This document shows, one piece after another, positions 42,936 to 49,809 of a stretch of 49,809 nucleotides of DNA. Numbering within the stretch: the first letter of the stretch is position 1; each line of letters opens with the position of its first letter. Under the pieces are notes generated by a model. It ran no database searches and was not told the DNA's origin. It saw only the letters and a program-made list of their open reading frames with translations. This DNA comes from Nocardiopsis sp. CC223A (GTDB lineage: Bacteria > Actinomycetota > Actinomycetes > Streptosporangiales > Streptosporangiaceae), in assembly GCF_030766825.1 (NCBI RefSeq), contig NZ_JASFDV010000051.1, forward strand, positions 1 to 49,809, given 5' to 3'. Position numbers and translations under genes: made by a program.

Positions 42936-44162
42936 GTGAAGAGCGTCGAACAGCACATCGCCGACATGCTGGCCGTGGTGGACGACCCCCGGCCGGTCGA
43001 GGTCGACCTGTTCCAGGCGCACGGCACCGTCCTGGCCGGGACGGTCGCCTCCCCGGTCTCCCTGCCCGGCTTCGACAACTCCTCCATGGACGGGTACGCC
43101 GTGCAGGCCGCCGACCTGGCGGACGCCTCGCCCCAGACCCCGGTCCGGCTCCCGGTGGTCGCCGACATCGCCGCGGGCGATCCGTCGCCCGCGGCCATCC
43201 GCCCCGGCATGTGCGCCCGCATCATGACCGGTGCGCCCCTGCCGGTCGGGGCCGACGCGGTCGTCCCGGTGGAGTGGACCGACGGCGACGCCGCCCGGGC
43301 CGCCTTCTCCCGGCCGGTCCGGGAGGGCAACGCGATCCGCCGGGCGGGCGGCGACATCGAGGCCGGAACGGTGGTCCTGGAGCCCGGTGCGCGTATCGGC
43401 GCCGGGGAGATGGGAGTGCTGGCCGCCGTGGGCCGCCGCACCGTCCCGGTCTTCCCCCGCCCGCGCGTGGTGGTGCTCTCCACCGGTGAGGAACTGGTGG
43501 AGCCCGGCCGCCCGCTGGGCCCCGGCCAGATATGGGAGTCCAACAGCTTCATGGTGGCGGCCGCCGCCCGGGACGCGGGCTGCGAGGTGTACCGCCACGG
43601 GTTCGTCGGCGACGACCCGGCCGAGGTCCTGGACACCCTGGAGGGGCTGCTGGTCCGCGCCGACCTGGTCATCACCACCGGAGGGGTGAGCATGGGCGCC
43701 TACGACGTGGTCAAGGAGGTGCTCAGCGCCCAGGGCACCGTCGAGTTCACCCAGGTGGCGATGCAGCCGGGCAAGCCCCAGGGGTTCGGCGTCATCGGCC
43801 CGGACCGCACCCCGATCATCACTCTGCCGGGCAACCCGGTGAGCGCGTTCGTCTCCTTCCAGGTGCTGGTCCTGCCGGTGCTGCGCCGCCTGCGCGGCCT
43901 GCCGCCGACCTCGCTGGAGGGCGTCGGCGCCAGGCTGAGCGCGCCGGTCGCCTCGCCGCCCGGGCGCCGCTCCTACCTGCGCGGCGTGCTGTCGCCCGCC
44001 GGTCCGGGACGGGAGGCCGCGGTGGCGCCGCTGACCCGGCAGGAGTCGCACCAGCTGACCGCGCTCACCACCACCAACGCCCTGATCGTCGTGCCCGAGG
44101 ACGTCACGGAGCTGCCGCGGGGGGCGTCGGTCGAGACCCTGGTCCTGCCCGCCCCGGCCTGA
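42936..44162 (+). CDS. moeA: molybdopterin molybdotransferase MoeA
   Basis: The 408-residue protein inserts molybdate into adenylylated molybdopterin. The N-terminal part shows LPGFDNSSMDGYAV, DIAAGD and MTGAPLPVGADAVVPVEW. The MoCF-binding domain has VLSTGEEL, ESNS, TTGGVSMGAYDVVK and LPGNPVSAFVSF. The C-terminal beta-barrel domain IV is complete. The start is GTG 42936, with GGAGGAG upstream. It is the first of three Mo-cofactor genes in a row. Confidence 0.95.
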   Translation: MKSVEQHIADMLAVVDDPRPVEVDLFQAHGTVLAGTVASPVSLPGFDNSSMDGYAVQAADLADASPQTPVRLPVVADIAAGDPSPAAIRPGMCARIMTGAPLPVGADAVVPVEWTDGDAARAAFSRPVREGNAIRRAGGDIEAGTVVLEPGARIGAGEMGVLAAVGRRTVPVFPRPRVVVLSTGEELVEPGRPLGPGQIWESNSFMVAAAARDAGCEVYRHGFVGDDPAEVLDTLEGLLVRADLVITTGGVSMGAYDVVKEVLSAQGTVEFTQVAMQPGKPQGFGVIGPDRTPIITLPGNPVSAFVSFQVLVLPVLRRLRGLPPTSLEGVGARLSAPVASPPGRRSYLRGVLSPAGPGREAAVAPLTRQESHQLTALTTTNALIVVPEDVTELPRGASVETLVLPAPA

Positions 44163-44262
44163 CCCCGGCGGGGTCCGTGGGACGGGCGGGGCCCGTGTGC
44201 CGTACCTTCGTGGAGGGTCCGACGGGCCCGGCAGGTCACGGACACGGAAGGACCGACGGACG

Positions 44263-44766
44263 ATGAGCGACACCCCACGGGCGGACGGGAACCCCGGCGG
44301 GCTCACCCACCTGGACGCGTCGGGGGCGGCGCGCATGGTCGACGTCTCCGCCAAGGACGTGAGCGCCCGCACCGCCACCGCCACCGGCCGCGTGCTGCTC
44401 AGCGCCGAGGCCGTCGCCGCGCTGCGCGGGGGCGGGGTGCCCAAGGGCGACGCCCTGGCGGTGGCGCGGATCGCCGGGATCCAGGGCGCCAAGCGCACCC
44501 CCGACCTGGTCCCGCTGTGCCACCCCATCGCCGTGCACGGCGTGGACGTGGAACTGGCCGTCGTCGACGAGGGCGTCGACATCCGGGCGACGGTGCGCAC
44601 CGCCGACCGCACCGGGGTGGAGATGGAGGCGCTGACCAGCGTCATGACCGCCGCCCTGGGCCTGGTGGACATGGTCAAGGCCGTCGACCCGGAGGCCGAG
44701 ATCACCCGGGTCCGGGTGGAGGAGAAGACCGGCGGCAAGAAGGGCCACTGGAGGCGTGGTGAGTGA
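44263..44766 (+). CDS. moaC: cyclic pyranopterin monophosphate synthase MoaC
   Basis: The 167-residue protein converts the MoaA product to cPMP. It shows LTHLDASGAARMVDVSAKD, KRTPDLVPLCHPI, and VEMEALTSVMTAALGLVDMVKA with the catalytic Lys segment. It ends EEKTGGKKGHW. The start is ATG 44263, with GGAAGGA upstream. Its stop overlaps the start of mogA. Confidence 0.96.
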   Translation: MSDTPRADGNPGGLTHLDASGAARMVDVSAKDVSARTATATGRVLLSAEAVAALRGGGVPKGDALAVARIAGIQGAKRTPDLVPLCHPIAVHGVDVELAVVDEGVDIRATVRTADRTGVEMEALTSVMTAALGLVDMVKAVDPEAEITRVRVEEKTGGKKGHWRRGE

Positions 44767-45271
44767 CACCCCCGCGCGGCGCGTGGCCGTGGTGACGGCG
44801 TCCAACCGGGCGGCGGCGGGGGTGTACCCCGACCGTTCCGGCCCGGTGATCGTCGACCGGTTGCGGGCCCTGGGCTTCGAGCCGCTGGGCCCCTGGGTGG
44901 TGCCGGACGGCGCGCCGGTCGCGGCGGCGCTGGAGCGCGCGGTGGCCGAGGGGGCCGACGCGGTGTTGACCACCGGCGGCACCGGCGTGACCCCGCAGGA
45001 CCTCACCCCCGAGGTGACCCGCTCCCTGCTCGCCTACGAGGTGCCCGGGATCGCCGAGGCGATCCGGTCCGCGGGGCGGGAGAAGGGGGTGCCCACCGCG
45101 ATCCTCTCGCGCGGCCTGGCCGGGGTGATCGTGCGCCGTGACCGGCGGGTACTGGTGGTGAACCTGCCCGGCTCGCGGGGCGGGGCGAGCGACGGAATGG
45201 ACGTCCTGGAGCCGGTCCTGGGCCACGCCCTCGACCAGTTGCGTGGCGCGGATCACCCGCGCTCCGAATGA
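44759..45271 (+). CDS. mogA: molybdopterin adenylyltransferase-like protein (MogA/MoaB)
   Basis: The 170-residue protein adenylylates molybdopterin ahead of MoeA. The MoCF-binding motif TTGGTGVTPQDLTPE and the late NLPGSRGGASDGM are present. GTG 44759, 4 bp after GGAGG, is preferred to GTG 44756. It overlaps the moaC 3' end, so the two are co-translated. Confidence 0.93.
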   Translation: MSDTPARRVAVVTASNRAAAGVYPDRSGPVIVDRLRALGFEPLGPWVVPDGAPVAAALERAVAEGADAVLTTGGTGVTPQDLTPEVTRSLLAYEVPGIAEAIRSAGREKGVPTAILSRGLAGVIVRRDRRVLVVNLPGSRGGASDGMDVLEPVLGHALDQLRGADHPRSE

Positions 45272-45479
45272 ACCGGACAATGACGGGAATCACATCTCGG
45301 GCATTCCGTCCACAGAGAATTCCTTGACCTTGGCACCCCTTTCCGGTGCGGAACCAACGTCATTAGGGCCCATCCGTTTTCGGGTGCAGGGTGACCCCCG
45401 ACACGTCATGCCCGAGGAGTGGAATACTGGAGTCCCCCGTCGGAGCCGGAACCCGGCGGGCGCCGGCGAAGGGACGGTC

Positions 45480-46199
45480 GTGAATCGCAGACAAGGGTGG
45501 CCCGTCACCCTGGGGGAGGGGCCGGTCGAACTCCGGCCGCTCCGACTCCGCGACGCCACCGCACTGCGTGACACCCGGGCCCGCAACGCCGAATGGCTGC
45601 GGCCGTGGGAGCCGACCTACCCGGAGATGCCGCTGCGCAGCACCGGCCTGTCCCCCTACGTCGCCATGATCCAGGCCATCCGGCGGGAGGCCCGCCAGGG
45701 CCTGTCCATGCCCTGGTCCGTGTACTACGAGAACCGCTTCGTCGGGCAGCTGTCCGTCGGCGGCATCGTCTGGGGTTCGGCGCGATCGGCGCAGGTGGGC
45801 TACTGGATCGACAGCGCCCACGCGGGTCGCGGGATCACCCCGACGGCCGTGGCGCTCGCCGTCGACCACGCCTTCTTCAAGGTCGGACTGCACCGGATCG
45901 AGGCCAACATCCGCCCCGAGAACCGGGCCAGCAGGCGCGTCGCGACCAAGCTCGGCTTCCGGGACGAGGGCGTGCGCAGACGCCAGCTCCACATCGACGG
46001 GGCCTGGCGGGACCACATCTGCTACGCGCTCACGGCCGAGGAGGTACCGGACGGGCTGTTGCACCGGTGGCGCCTGGGCAGAGCCTCGGGGACTCCGCCG
46101 GAGTCCGATTCCGGTCCCGGTTCCCCATTGGGGCCACAGGACCCGAACGGCGGCGGAGATCCCCGTCACCCGGCGAGTCCGAGCCCCGGGCCGAACTGA
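45480..46199 (+). CDS. GNAT-family N-acetyltransferase (RimJ/RimL-like)
   Basis: The 239-residue protein has LRPLRLRDATALRDTRARNAEW (GNAT strand 1), a VGYWIDSAHAGRGITPTAV acetyl-CoA loop and HRIEANIRPENRASRRVATKLGF. This is the RimJ/RimL pattern for acetylating protein N-termini or antibiotics. The tail after about 205 is Pro/Gly-rich. GTG 45480 with AAGGGA 5 bp upstream is chosen; ATG 45408 is possible. It lies between mogA and the sepX-like gene, as in other actinomycetes. Confidence 0.88.
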   Translation: MNRRQGWPVTLGEGPVELRPLRLRDATALRDTRARNAEWLRPWEPTYPEMPLRSTGLSPYVAMIQAIRREARQGLSMPWSVYYENRFVGQLSVGGIVWGSARSAQVGYWIDSAHAGRGITPTAVALAVDHAFFKVGLHRIEANIRPENRASRRVATKLGFRDEGVRRRQLHIDGAWRDHICYALTAEEVPDGLLHRWRLGRASGTPPESDSGPGSPLGPQDPNGGGDPRHPASPSPGPN

Positions 46200-46591
46200 A
46201 CGTGGCACCATCACGGATGTGACCGGAACTTAAACCTCTCTTTAGCGACATTGATCAATTACTTTGCGTTGAATTGGCATTGCTCTGTGCAATCACCCTC
46301 TGACCTGCACCGACGCTCAGCCGCCCCGGACGACCGAAACTGAGGGTCCACAATCTTGCGACACTCCGGTCAGAATGTGGCGCATTTATGGACACGGGGT
46401 CGTACCGTGCGGAACATAGACGCATTGACGATGCGGGCAGCGCGCGGATATGCCCGGGAGACCTCCCGGACAGGTCCGGGGTCGGGAACCACGTCCCAGC
46501 GACGGACGTACCCTTCCCTGGACGGACCGCGCGGGGCGGTGTCGACGAAGTGTCGGACAACGTTCAATGGCCGTCATCGTGAGGAGGGGTG
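46200..46591. other. intergenic upstream of sepX-like gene
   Basis: There is no gene in this 392-bp stretch. It is noticeably AT-rich around 46225-46300 (ACTTAAACC, TTGATCAATTACTTTGCGTTG) and again near 46380-46430. This fits a complex promoter region, probably with more than one start, for the sepX-like gene. The perfect TTGATCAA palindrome at about 46250 could bind a regulator. Confidence 0.4.
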
Positions 46592-47185
46592 ATGAGCAGC
46601 TCTCCTCTGTACCTGGCCATCGTGGTCGTATGGCTCATCGTCCTCGTCCCGATGCTGCTGCGGAAGGACTCGGTGGACGCCGTCCCCGAGGAGCAGCGGC
46701 GTGAGGACGAGGACACCGGGGCCGAGGTGGACGCCGAGATCCACGACGCCGAGGACGACGAGGACACGGGGGGCGACGAGGACACATTCGTCGCCGAGCC
46801 CGCGCCGGTCCCCGCCGTGCGGGCCCGCGAGCGCCGCTCCCGGGTCATCGCCCGGCGGCGCCGGCGCACCACCGCGCTGGTCCTGCTCACCGCGGGCACG
46901 GCGATCGCCGTCGCCTTCGGGCTGGGGCCCTGGTGGGTGACACTGCCGCCGGTGCTCCTGCTGGGAGGACACCTGGCGCTGCTGCGCGAGGCCGCCAAAG
47001 CCGACGCCGAACACCGGGCCGCGGTCCTCCGGGCCCGCCGCCGCGCGGCCCTGCGTGCCCGCAGACTGGCCGAGCAGCAGGAGCGCGAGGCCGAACGCGA
47101 GGCCGAGATCATCGCCCTGCGCGACCGCCGCAGCCAGGTCTACGACCAGTACGCCGACGCCCGCCTGCGGGCGGCCGGAGACTGA
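46592..47185 (+). CDS. sepX: SepX-like actinobacterial divisome membrane protein
   Basis: The 197-residue protein has an N-terminal membrane helix with the SepX-like pattern SSSPLYLAIVVVWLIVLVPMLLRK and a long acidic linker (about 35-75). An Arg-rich segment, two further hydrophobic stretches (about 93-130) and a charged coiled C-terminus follow. SepX in Streptomyces stabilises FtsZ rings with SepF; assignment here rests on architecture and on the galU-moeA-moaC-GNAT neighbourhood. The start is ATG 46592, with GAGGAGG 4 bp upstream. Confidence 0.65.
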   Translation: MSSSPLYLAIVVVWLIVLVPMLLRKDSVDAVPEEQRREDEDTGAEVDAEIHDAEDDEDTGGDEDTFVAEPAPVPAVRARERRSRVIARRRRRTTALVLLTAGTAIAVAFGLGPWWVTLPPVLLLGGHLALLREAAKADAEHRAAVLRARRRAALRARRLAEQQEREAEREAEIIALRDRRSQVYDQYADARLRAAGD

Positions 47186-47192
47186 CGGCCCG

Positions 47193-47224
47193 GGGGTGCT
47201 CCGGAACCGGTTCGGAGCATCCCC
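47193..47224 (+). terminator. intrinsic terminator of sepX-like gene
   Basis: An imperfect inverted repeat GGGGTGCTCCG... with ...CGGAGCATCCCC follows 8 bases after the stop codon. Confidence 0.6.
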
Positions 47225-47254
47225 GGAACCCTGCTAGGCTTATCTCGTCTTCAA

Positions 47255-47328
47255 GGGGCTATGGCGCAGTCCGGTAGCGCACCTCGTTCGCATCGAGGGG
47301 GTCTGGGGTTCAAATCCCCATAGCTCCA
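47255..47328 (+). tRNA. tRNA-Ala (CGC)
   Basis: The 74-nt cloverleaf has acceptor GGGGCTA/TAGCTCC with discriminator A, D-arm GCGCAGTCCGGTAGCGC, anticodon stem CCTCG/CGAGG with loop TTCGCAT (anticodon CGC, reading GCG), and T-arm GGGGTTCAAATCCCC. CCA is not encoded. Its 3' half is duplicated at 47495. Confidence 0.93.
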
Positions 47329-47330
47329 CA
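47291..47330 (+). repeat. attachment-site core, left copy (inside tRNA-Ala)
   Basis: A 40-bp direct repeat identical to 47495-47534 runs from the anticodon stem to just past the tRNA 3' end, the usual crossover region for tyrosine integrases. Confidence 0.8.
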
Positions 47331-47340
47331 GCAGATCAGC

Positions 47341-47368
47341 GGCCCTGCTTCCATTCGGGAGCAGGGCC
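47341..47368 (+). terminator. hairpin after tRNA-Ala
   Basis: GGCCCTGCTTCC pairs with GGGAGCAGGGCC around an ATTC loop and is followed by TTCT. It lies inside the inserted segment. Confidence 0.65.
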
Positions 47369-47398
47369 TTCTGCGTGCCGTACAGCAGCGAAGTACAG

Positions 47399-47497
47399 CT
47401 ACGGTGCGTCTTCCCCGGCCTTTCCTCCGAGAGTTCGCCCAAGGCGCTTGAGCGCTTCCCGGCTCTCCTTGCTGGACACCTCCGCGTAGATGTTCAT
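47399..47497 (-). pseudogene. C-terminal stub of a tyrosine integrase
   Basis: The last 32 codons read MNIYAEVSSKESREALKRLG and then a polar tail to the stop at 47399. This matches the extreme C-terminus of phage/ICE integrases, just after the catalytic Tyr region. The coding sequence breaks off exactly where the second att core begins (47495), so the rest of the gene has been lost. Confidence 0.7.
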
Positions 47498-47534
47498 CGA
47501 GGGGGTCTGGGGTTCAAATCCCCATAGCTCCACA
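47495..47534 (+). repeat. attachment-site core, right copy
   Basis: This 40-bp perfect copy of the tRNA-Ala 3' half lies 204 bp downstream of the original. It is not a second tRNA, because there is no 5' half. Confidence 0.85.
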
Positions 47535-47543
47535 AGACTCCAG

Positions 47544-47584
47544 GACGACCCTGCCCGCGCGTTGGACGCGCTCGCAGGGTCGTC
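47544..47584 (+). terminator. displaced native terminator of tRNA-Ala
   Basis: GACGACCCTGC (47544-47554) pairs perfectly with 47574-47584 and is followed by TTTGT. Its position right after the second att copy suggests it was the original tRNA terminator before the insertion. Confidence 0.65.
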
Positions 47585-47744
47585 TTTGTCGTGCCCGCCG
47601 GGGGGAGACCCCCCGAACCCTCCGGGGTGACCCCCTGCGGTGAGGACTGCATGCATCGGGTCCGTGTGCGGGTGGTCCCCTTGTGTCGTGGTGGGGGCGT
47701 CCGGCTCTCCTGCGGCTCGGGGGCGTTCCAGGGCGTCTTGGGCC

Positions 47745-48080
47745 CAGGGGGGTGCGGGAGGCGGTCGGTGAAGGCCGACGCCCACGCCCAGGACGACCTC
47801 AAGCGCGTTCTGTGCGGTGTACCCGCGGTCCGGGAAGTCCCGCAGGCCGGGTGTCGTCCACCGCCCCGGCGGAAGCGATCACGGCCGGGGTGAACGCCCG
47901 CAGCCCGCCGACGGACGCTGTGACGGCACCGGTCCGCTCCAGGGCGGCGGTGTGCATCACGACGCACACGTGGCATCCATGGTGCGCCGCCACGGCCATG
48001 ATCACGACCTCCCGGGTGACCGGGGCCGGAGTGGTGGCCTCGAAGAGGCCGCTGGGCTTCAGAGAGCAGTCTGGGCGAGG
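47745..48080 (-). pseudogene. decayed AhpD/carboxymuconolactone-decarboxylase-like gene
   Basis: One frame reads EVVIMAVAAHHGCHVCVVMH, holding the AhpD-type C-x2-C-x3-H active-site pattern, and continues AALERTGA...AVDDTRPAGL. The family's next segment, GYTAQNALEVVLGVG, appears only in a shifted frame, and FTDRLPHPP in the third. At least two frameshifts (near 47860 and 47785) have therefore inactivated it. Confidence 0.65.
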
Positions 48081-49018
48081 GGGCCCGACCGCCCGAGTCC
48101 GCGGCCGACGGGCCGCCGCGCGGGCGGACTCCGGTGTGCGCCCGGCGAAAACGCTCTCGGACGCGGCTCCGCCTTCGTCGAAACCCTGCGCCTGGATACG
48201 CGGGCCCGGTTCGCCGACCGACCGGGCGTGCGAAGGGGGACCGTGCCCGGCACGGTCCCCCGGTGGGGCGGGTCGGATATCCCCTCGGGCGGGGTGTCGA
48301 TTCCGGACCGGAGCCCCGAGTGTCACCGGCGAAGCGGCTATCCCCTCTGCGGGGGCCGGTGTGGAGCCAGGATAACCCTCAAGGCGGGGGGTCGGGGGCT
48401 CAGTGTCCCGTTCGATCTCCGTGCGCCGGGGATTCGGGTGGGCCTCTCCTGCTTCGGGCGGGATTTCCGAGTTGGTGGGACATGAGGTTTTCCCCTGAAA
48501 GTGACAGGCGATATACCGAGATTTAGTGCGTCCATAATGGGAGGCCGAAGTCTGGGGGATCCCCTGGAGTCCGAGAACCTTTGCCACAAGGTGATCACGG
48601 AGAGTATGTGGCGTTCGGTGTACCTTCCCTGTTGGTGAGGTCGGTGTGTCCCGAAGGCTTTATCGGAGGAGCCCGGCATTCAGGGAAAAGTGTCCGGGTT
48701 GCGGTCGTGGCGGTATCCCGGAATGGGAATGGAACAATTCCCGTTCGATTACTCTCCGTGCAGTGGCATGCGGTGATTTTGCCGGCGGCAGATCCCGTTT
48801 TTGCAGGTCGTCGGCGAGGGTGTGAGCTGCGATCGCGAACGCGGTGCCGCTGAACTGGGGTTCCAGTGGTACACGCTTCGTTGGTTCGTCACCCTTATGC
48901 CCCTTGCGTCCAAATGCGTCATAAAAGGATGAACGTTCGGATGAGGGTCTTGCCGGGGGCGGCCGGGTGGGCCAAGGTGGTCCAGGGATGGGCTGAAACC
49001 ACACGAAAGGTGCATGCC
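48081..49018. other. gene-poor, lower-GC stretch near tRNA-Ala island remnant
   Basis: No supported gene is seen. From about 48480 to 49020 the DNA is clearly AT-richer than the rest of the window (for example ACCGAGATTTAGTGCG and CGTCATAAAAGGATGAACG), with a small hairpin GGGAAT/ATTCCC at about 48726-48743. It is probably island remnant or a long regulatory leader. Confidence 0.4.
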
Positions 49019-49069
49019 ATGATCAAGCGGACCTCGCACACCCAGGACAGCGGTTGGTCCTGGAACTAG
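49019..49069 (+). CDS. micro-ORF MIKRTSHTQDSGWSWN
   Basis: The 16-codon reading frame has AAAGG 8 bp before its ATG. It encodes a hydrophilic peptide ending Gly-Trp-Ser-Trp-Asn and is followed within 17 bp by a strong terminator-like hairpin. It could be a leader peptide (two Trp codons at the end), a free micro-peptide, or chance. The frame is open further upstream to 48866, so a longer product is possible. Confidence 0.35.
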   Translation: MIKRTSHTQDSGWSWN

Positions 49070-49085
49070 GTGCGATCAGCCCGGA

Positions 49086-49135
49086 ACCCGGTCGCCCGGT
49101 GGTCCCCCCGGCGGGGCCCGCACGGGCGGCCGGGT
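49086..49135 (+). terminator. terminator/attenuator-like hairpin after micro-ORF
   Basis: A 13-base arm, ACCCGGTCGCCCG (49086-49098), pairs with 49123-49135 (one G-T pair). A nested hairpin sits in the loop, and CTTCTC follows. It lies between the micro-ORF and the next gene. Confidence 0.6.
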
Positions 49136-49235
49136 CTTCTCATGTGCGGGGATTTGACACCGGCGGGCTCCGGGTAGGGGAGAGACCAGACTCCCCGGCC
49201 GCAGGCCGGACAGCGCCGACCTGAAGGGGCGGACC

Positions 49236-49760
49236 GTGTCCGACTCCCCCCAGTACCCCGGTGGCCACGAGTACCCGGAGGGCCCCGAGCCCGTCGGAGG
49301 GTACGAGCCGCCGCCCGAACCACCCCGACCCCGCCCCGAGCCGCCCCCGCCGCCCGAGCCCGAACCGCGGCCCGTGGCGGCCGAGCGCTTCCGCCGCACC
49401 ACCCCGGCCCGGCTGCGCGACATCCCCGCCGAACGCGGCGGCGGGTACTGGCGCCTGGCCACCGGGACGGTCCTGTACGTGATGGTCGTCGGCGGTATGG
49501 CCGACTACGTCGAACCCTCCGTGCGGGCCGTCGCCCACCTGCTGTTCTGGGCGCTCATCGCGTTCGCCTTCGGTGTCACCGTCGCCCGCGAGCGCCGCAA
49601 CGGCTGGTCACCGGAACCGCGCTGGCCCTGGGCGGCGGCCGCGATCGGCGGGGCACTGGCTGCCGAAGTGCTGGTGCTGGCCTTCGGCTCGCCCGCCGTC
49701 ATCGTGGGCTCGCTGATCCTGCTGGCGCTGGGGCTGTTCGTTCTGATGCTGGCCGGCTGA
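49236..49760 (+). CDS. membrane protein with proline-rich cytoplasmic N-terminus
   Basis: The 174-residue protein is unrecognised. The first 50 residues are Pro/Glu-rich (PPPEPPRPRPEPPPPPEPEP), followed by four hydrophobic helices (about 73-90, 95-112, 127-145 and 150-172) separated by short basic loops. The GTG start has GAAGGGG upstream. Function is unknown. Confidence 0.65.
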   Translation: MSDSPQYPGGHEYPEGPEPVGGYEPPPEPPRPRPEPPPPPEPEPRPVAAERFRRTTPARLRDIPAERGGGYWRLATGTVLYVMVVGGMADYVEPSVRAVAHLLFWALIAFAFGVTVARERRNGWSPEPRWPWAAAAIGGALAAEVLVLAFGSPAVIVGSLILLALGLFVLMLAG

Positions 49761-49766
49761 GGGGGC

Positions 49767-49809
49767 ATGTCCCCTGAAGTGGTGCGACTTTCGCGCGGGT
49801 GCGTCCTTG
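49767..49809. mobile_element. second copy of MITE-like left end, cut by window edge
   Basis: The 43 bases match 34995-35037 with three differences. They start 6 bp after the stop of the membrane-protein gene and run off the window. Confidence 0.7.

Noticed and set aside
41112..44738. 1208-codon minus-strand open frame
   Set aside because: Only its last 202 codons are a gene (formyl-THF cyclo-ligase). The rest is antisense to galU, moeA and moaC, all clearly coding, and reads as low-complexity Gly/Asp/Arg.
47495..47534. Second tRNA-Ala gene
   Set aside because: Only the 3' half is present, with no acceptor 5' strand or D-arm, so it is an att-type duplication.
48866..49069. 67-codon version of the micro-ORF
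   Set aside because: No ribosome site was found before the distal start and the extra residues look random. The 16-codon start has a ribosome site. Kept only as an alternative.

Overview
The window looks like chromosomal DNA from a very GC-rich filamentous actinobacterium, most likely Nocardiopsis or a close relative (Nocardiopsaceae). This is an inference from the base composition, frequent GTG starts, a GTP-type PEP carboxykinase, a SepX-like divisome protein, and a guanidine-III riboswitch whose sequence is very close to the one I remember from Thermobifida fusca.

Layout. 1-5000: a lipoprotein, DUF4142 and DUF1996 secreted or membrane proteins, then pckG with a 15-bp-stem terminator. 5000-9500: a 37-bp tandem array, a regulator divergent from a P450/ferredoxin pair, a DUF4239 membrane protein and a proline-rich secreted protein with a duplicated 3' end. 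9600-16000 (minus strand): two DUF485 + sodium:solute symporter pairs flanking a LytS/LytTR two-component system, joined by GTGA stop/start overlaps. 16000-16750: a guanidine-III riboswitch ahead of a Gdx-type SMR exporter. 16750-18640: a gene-free, roughly 1.9-kb inverted-repeat locus made of 65-bp repeats around two near-identical structured cores. 18645-30450 (minus strand): a HAD phosphatase and an expanded STM4011-STM4015 cassette. The cassette has two radical SAM proteins, an alkaline-phosphatase-fold hydrolase, an ATP-grasp protein and five LRR-like STM4015 paralogues, plus the collapsed remains of a sixth. 30500-35500: MerR plus methyltransferases, a phospholipase-D protein and a MITE-like element. 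35600-37330: an SDR with its TetR. 37460-40920: tRNA-Arg, an M15 peptidase, MscL, a SAF-domain protein and an FmdB zinc ribbon. 41100-47190: housekeeping genes (5-FTHF cyclo-ligase, galU, moeA, moaC, mogA, GNAT, sepX-like). 47255-49070: tRNA-Ala with a duplicated 3' end, an integrase stub, a decayed AhpD-like gene and a micro-ORF. The window ends in a membrane protein and a second copy of the MITE end.

The best candidate for an undescribed system is the STM4011-STM4015 cassette. All five STM4015 paralogues, and the pseudogene, end in the same short tail, Y-[PT]-[AS]-V-x-E at the carboxyl terminus, after linkers of very different length. This suggests, as inference only, that the tail is the site recognised or modified by the radical SAM and ATP-grasp enzymes. 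The second candidate is the large inverted repeat at 16755-18640. Its two cores stay in register without net gain or loss over nearly 300 bp and share conserved hairpins with variable loops.
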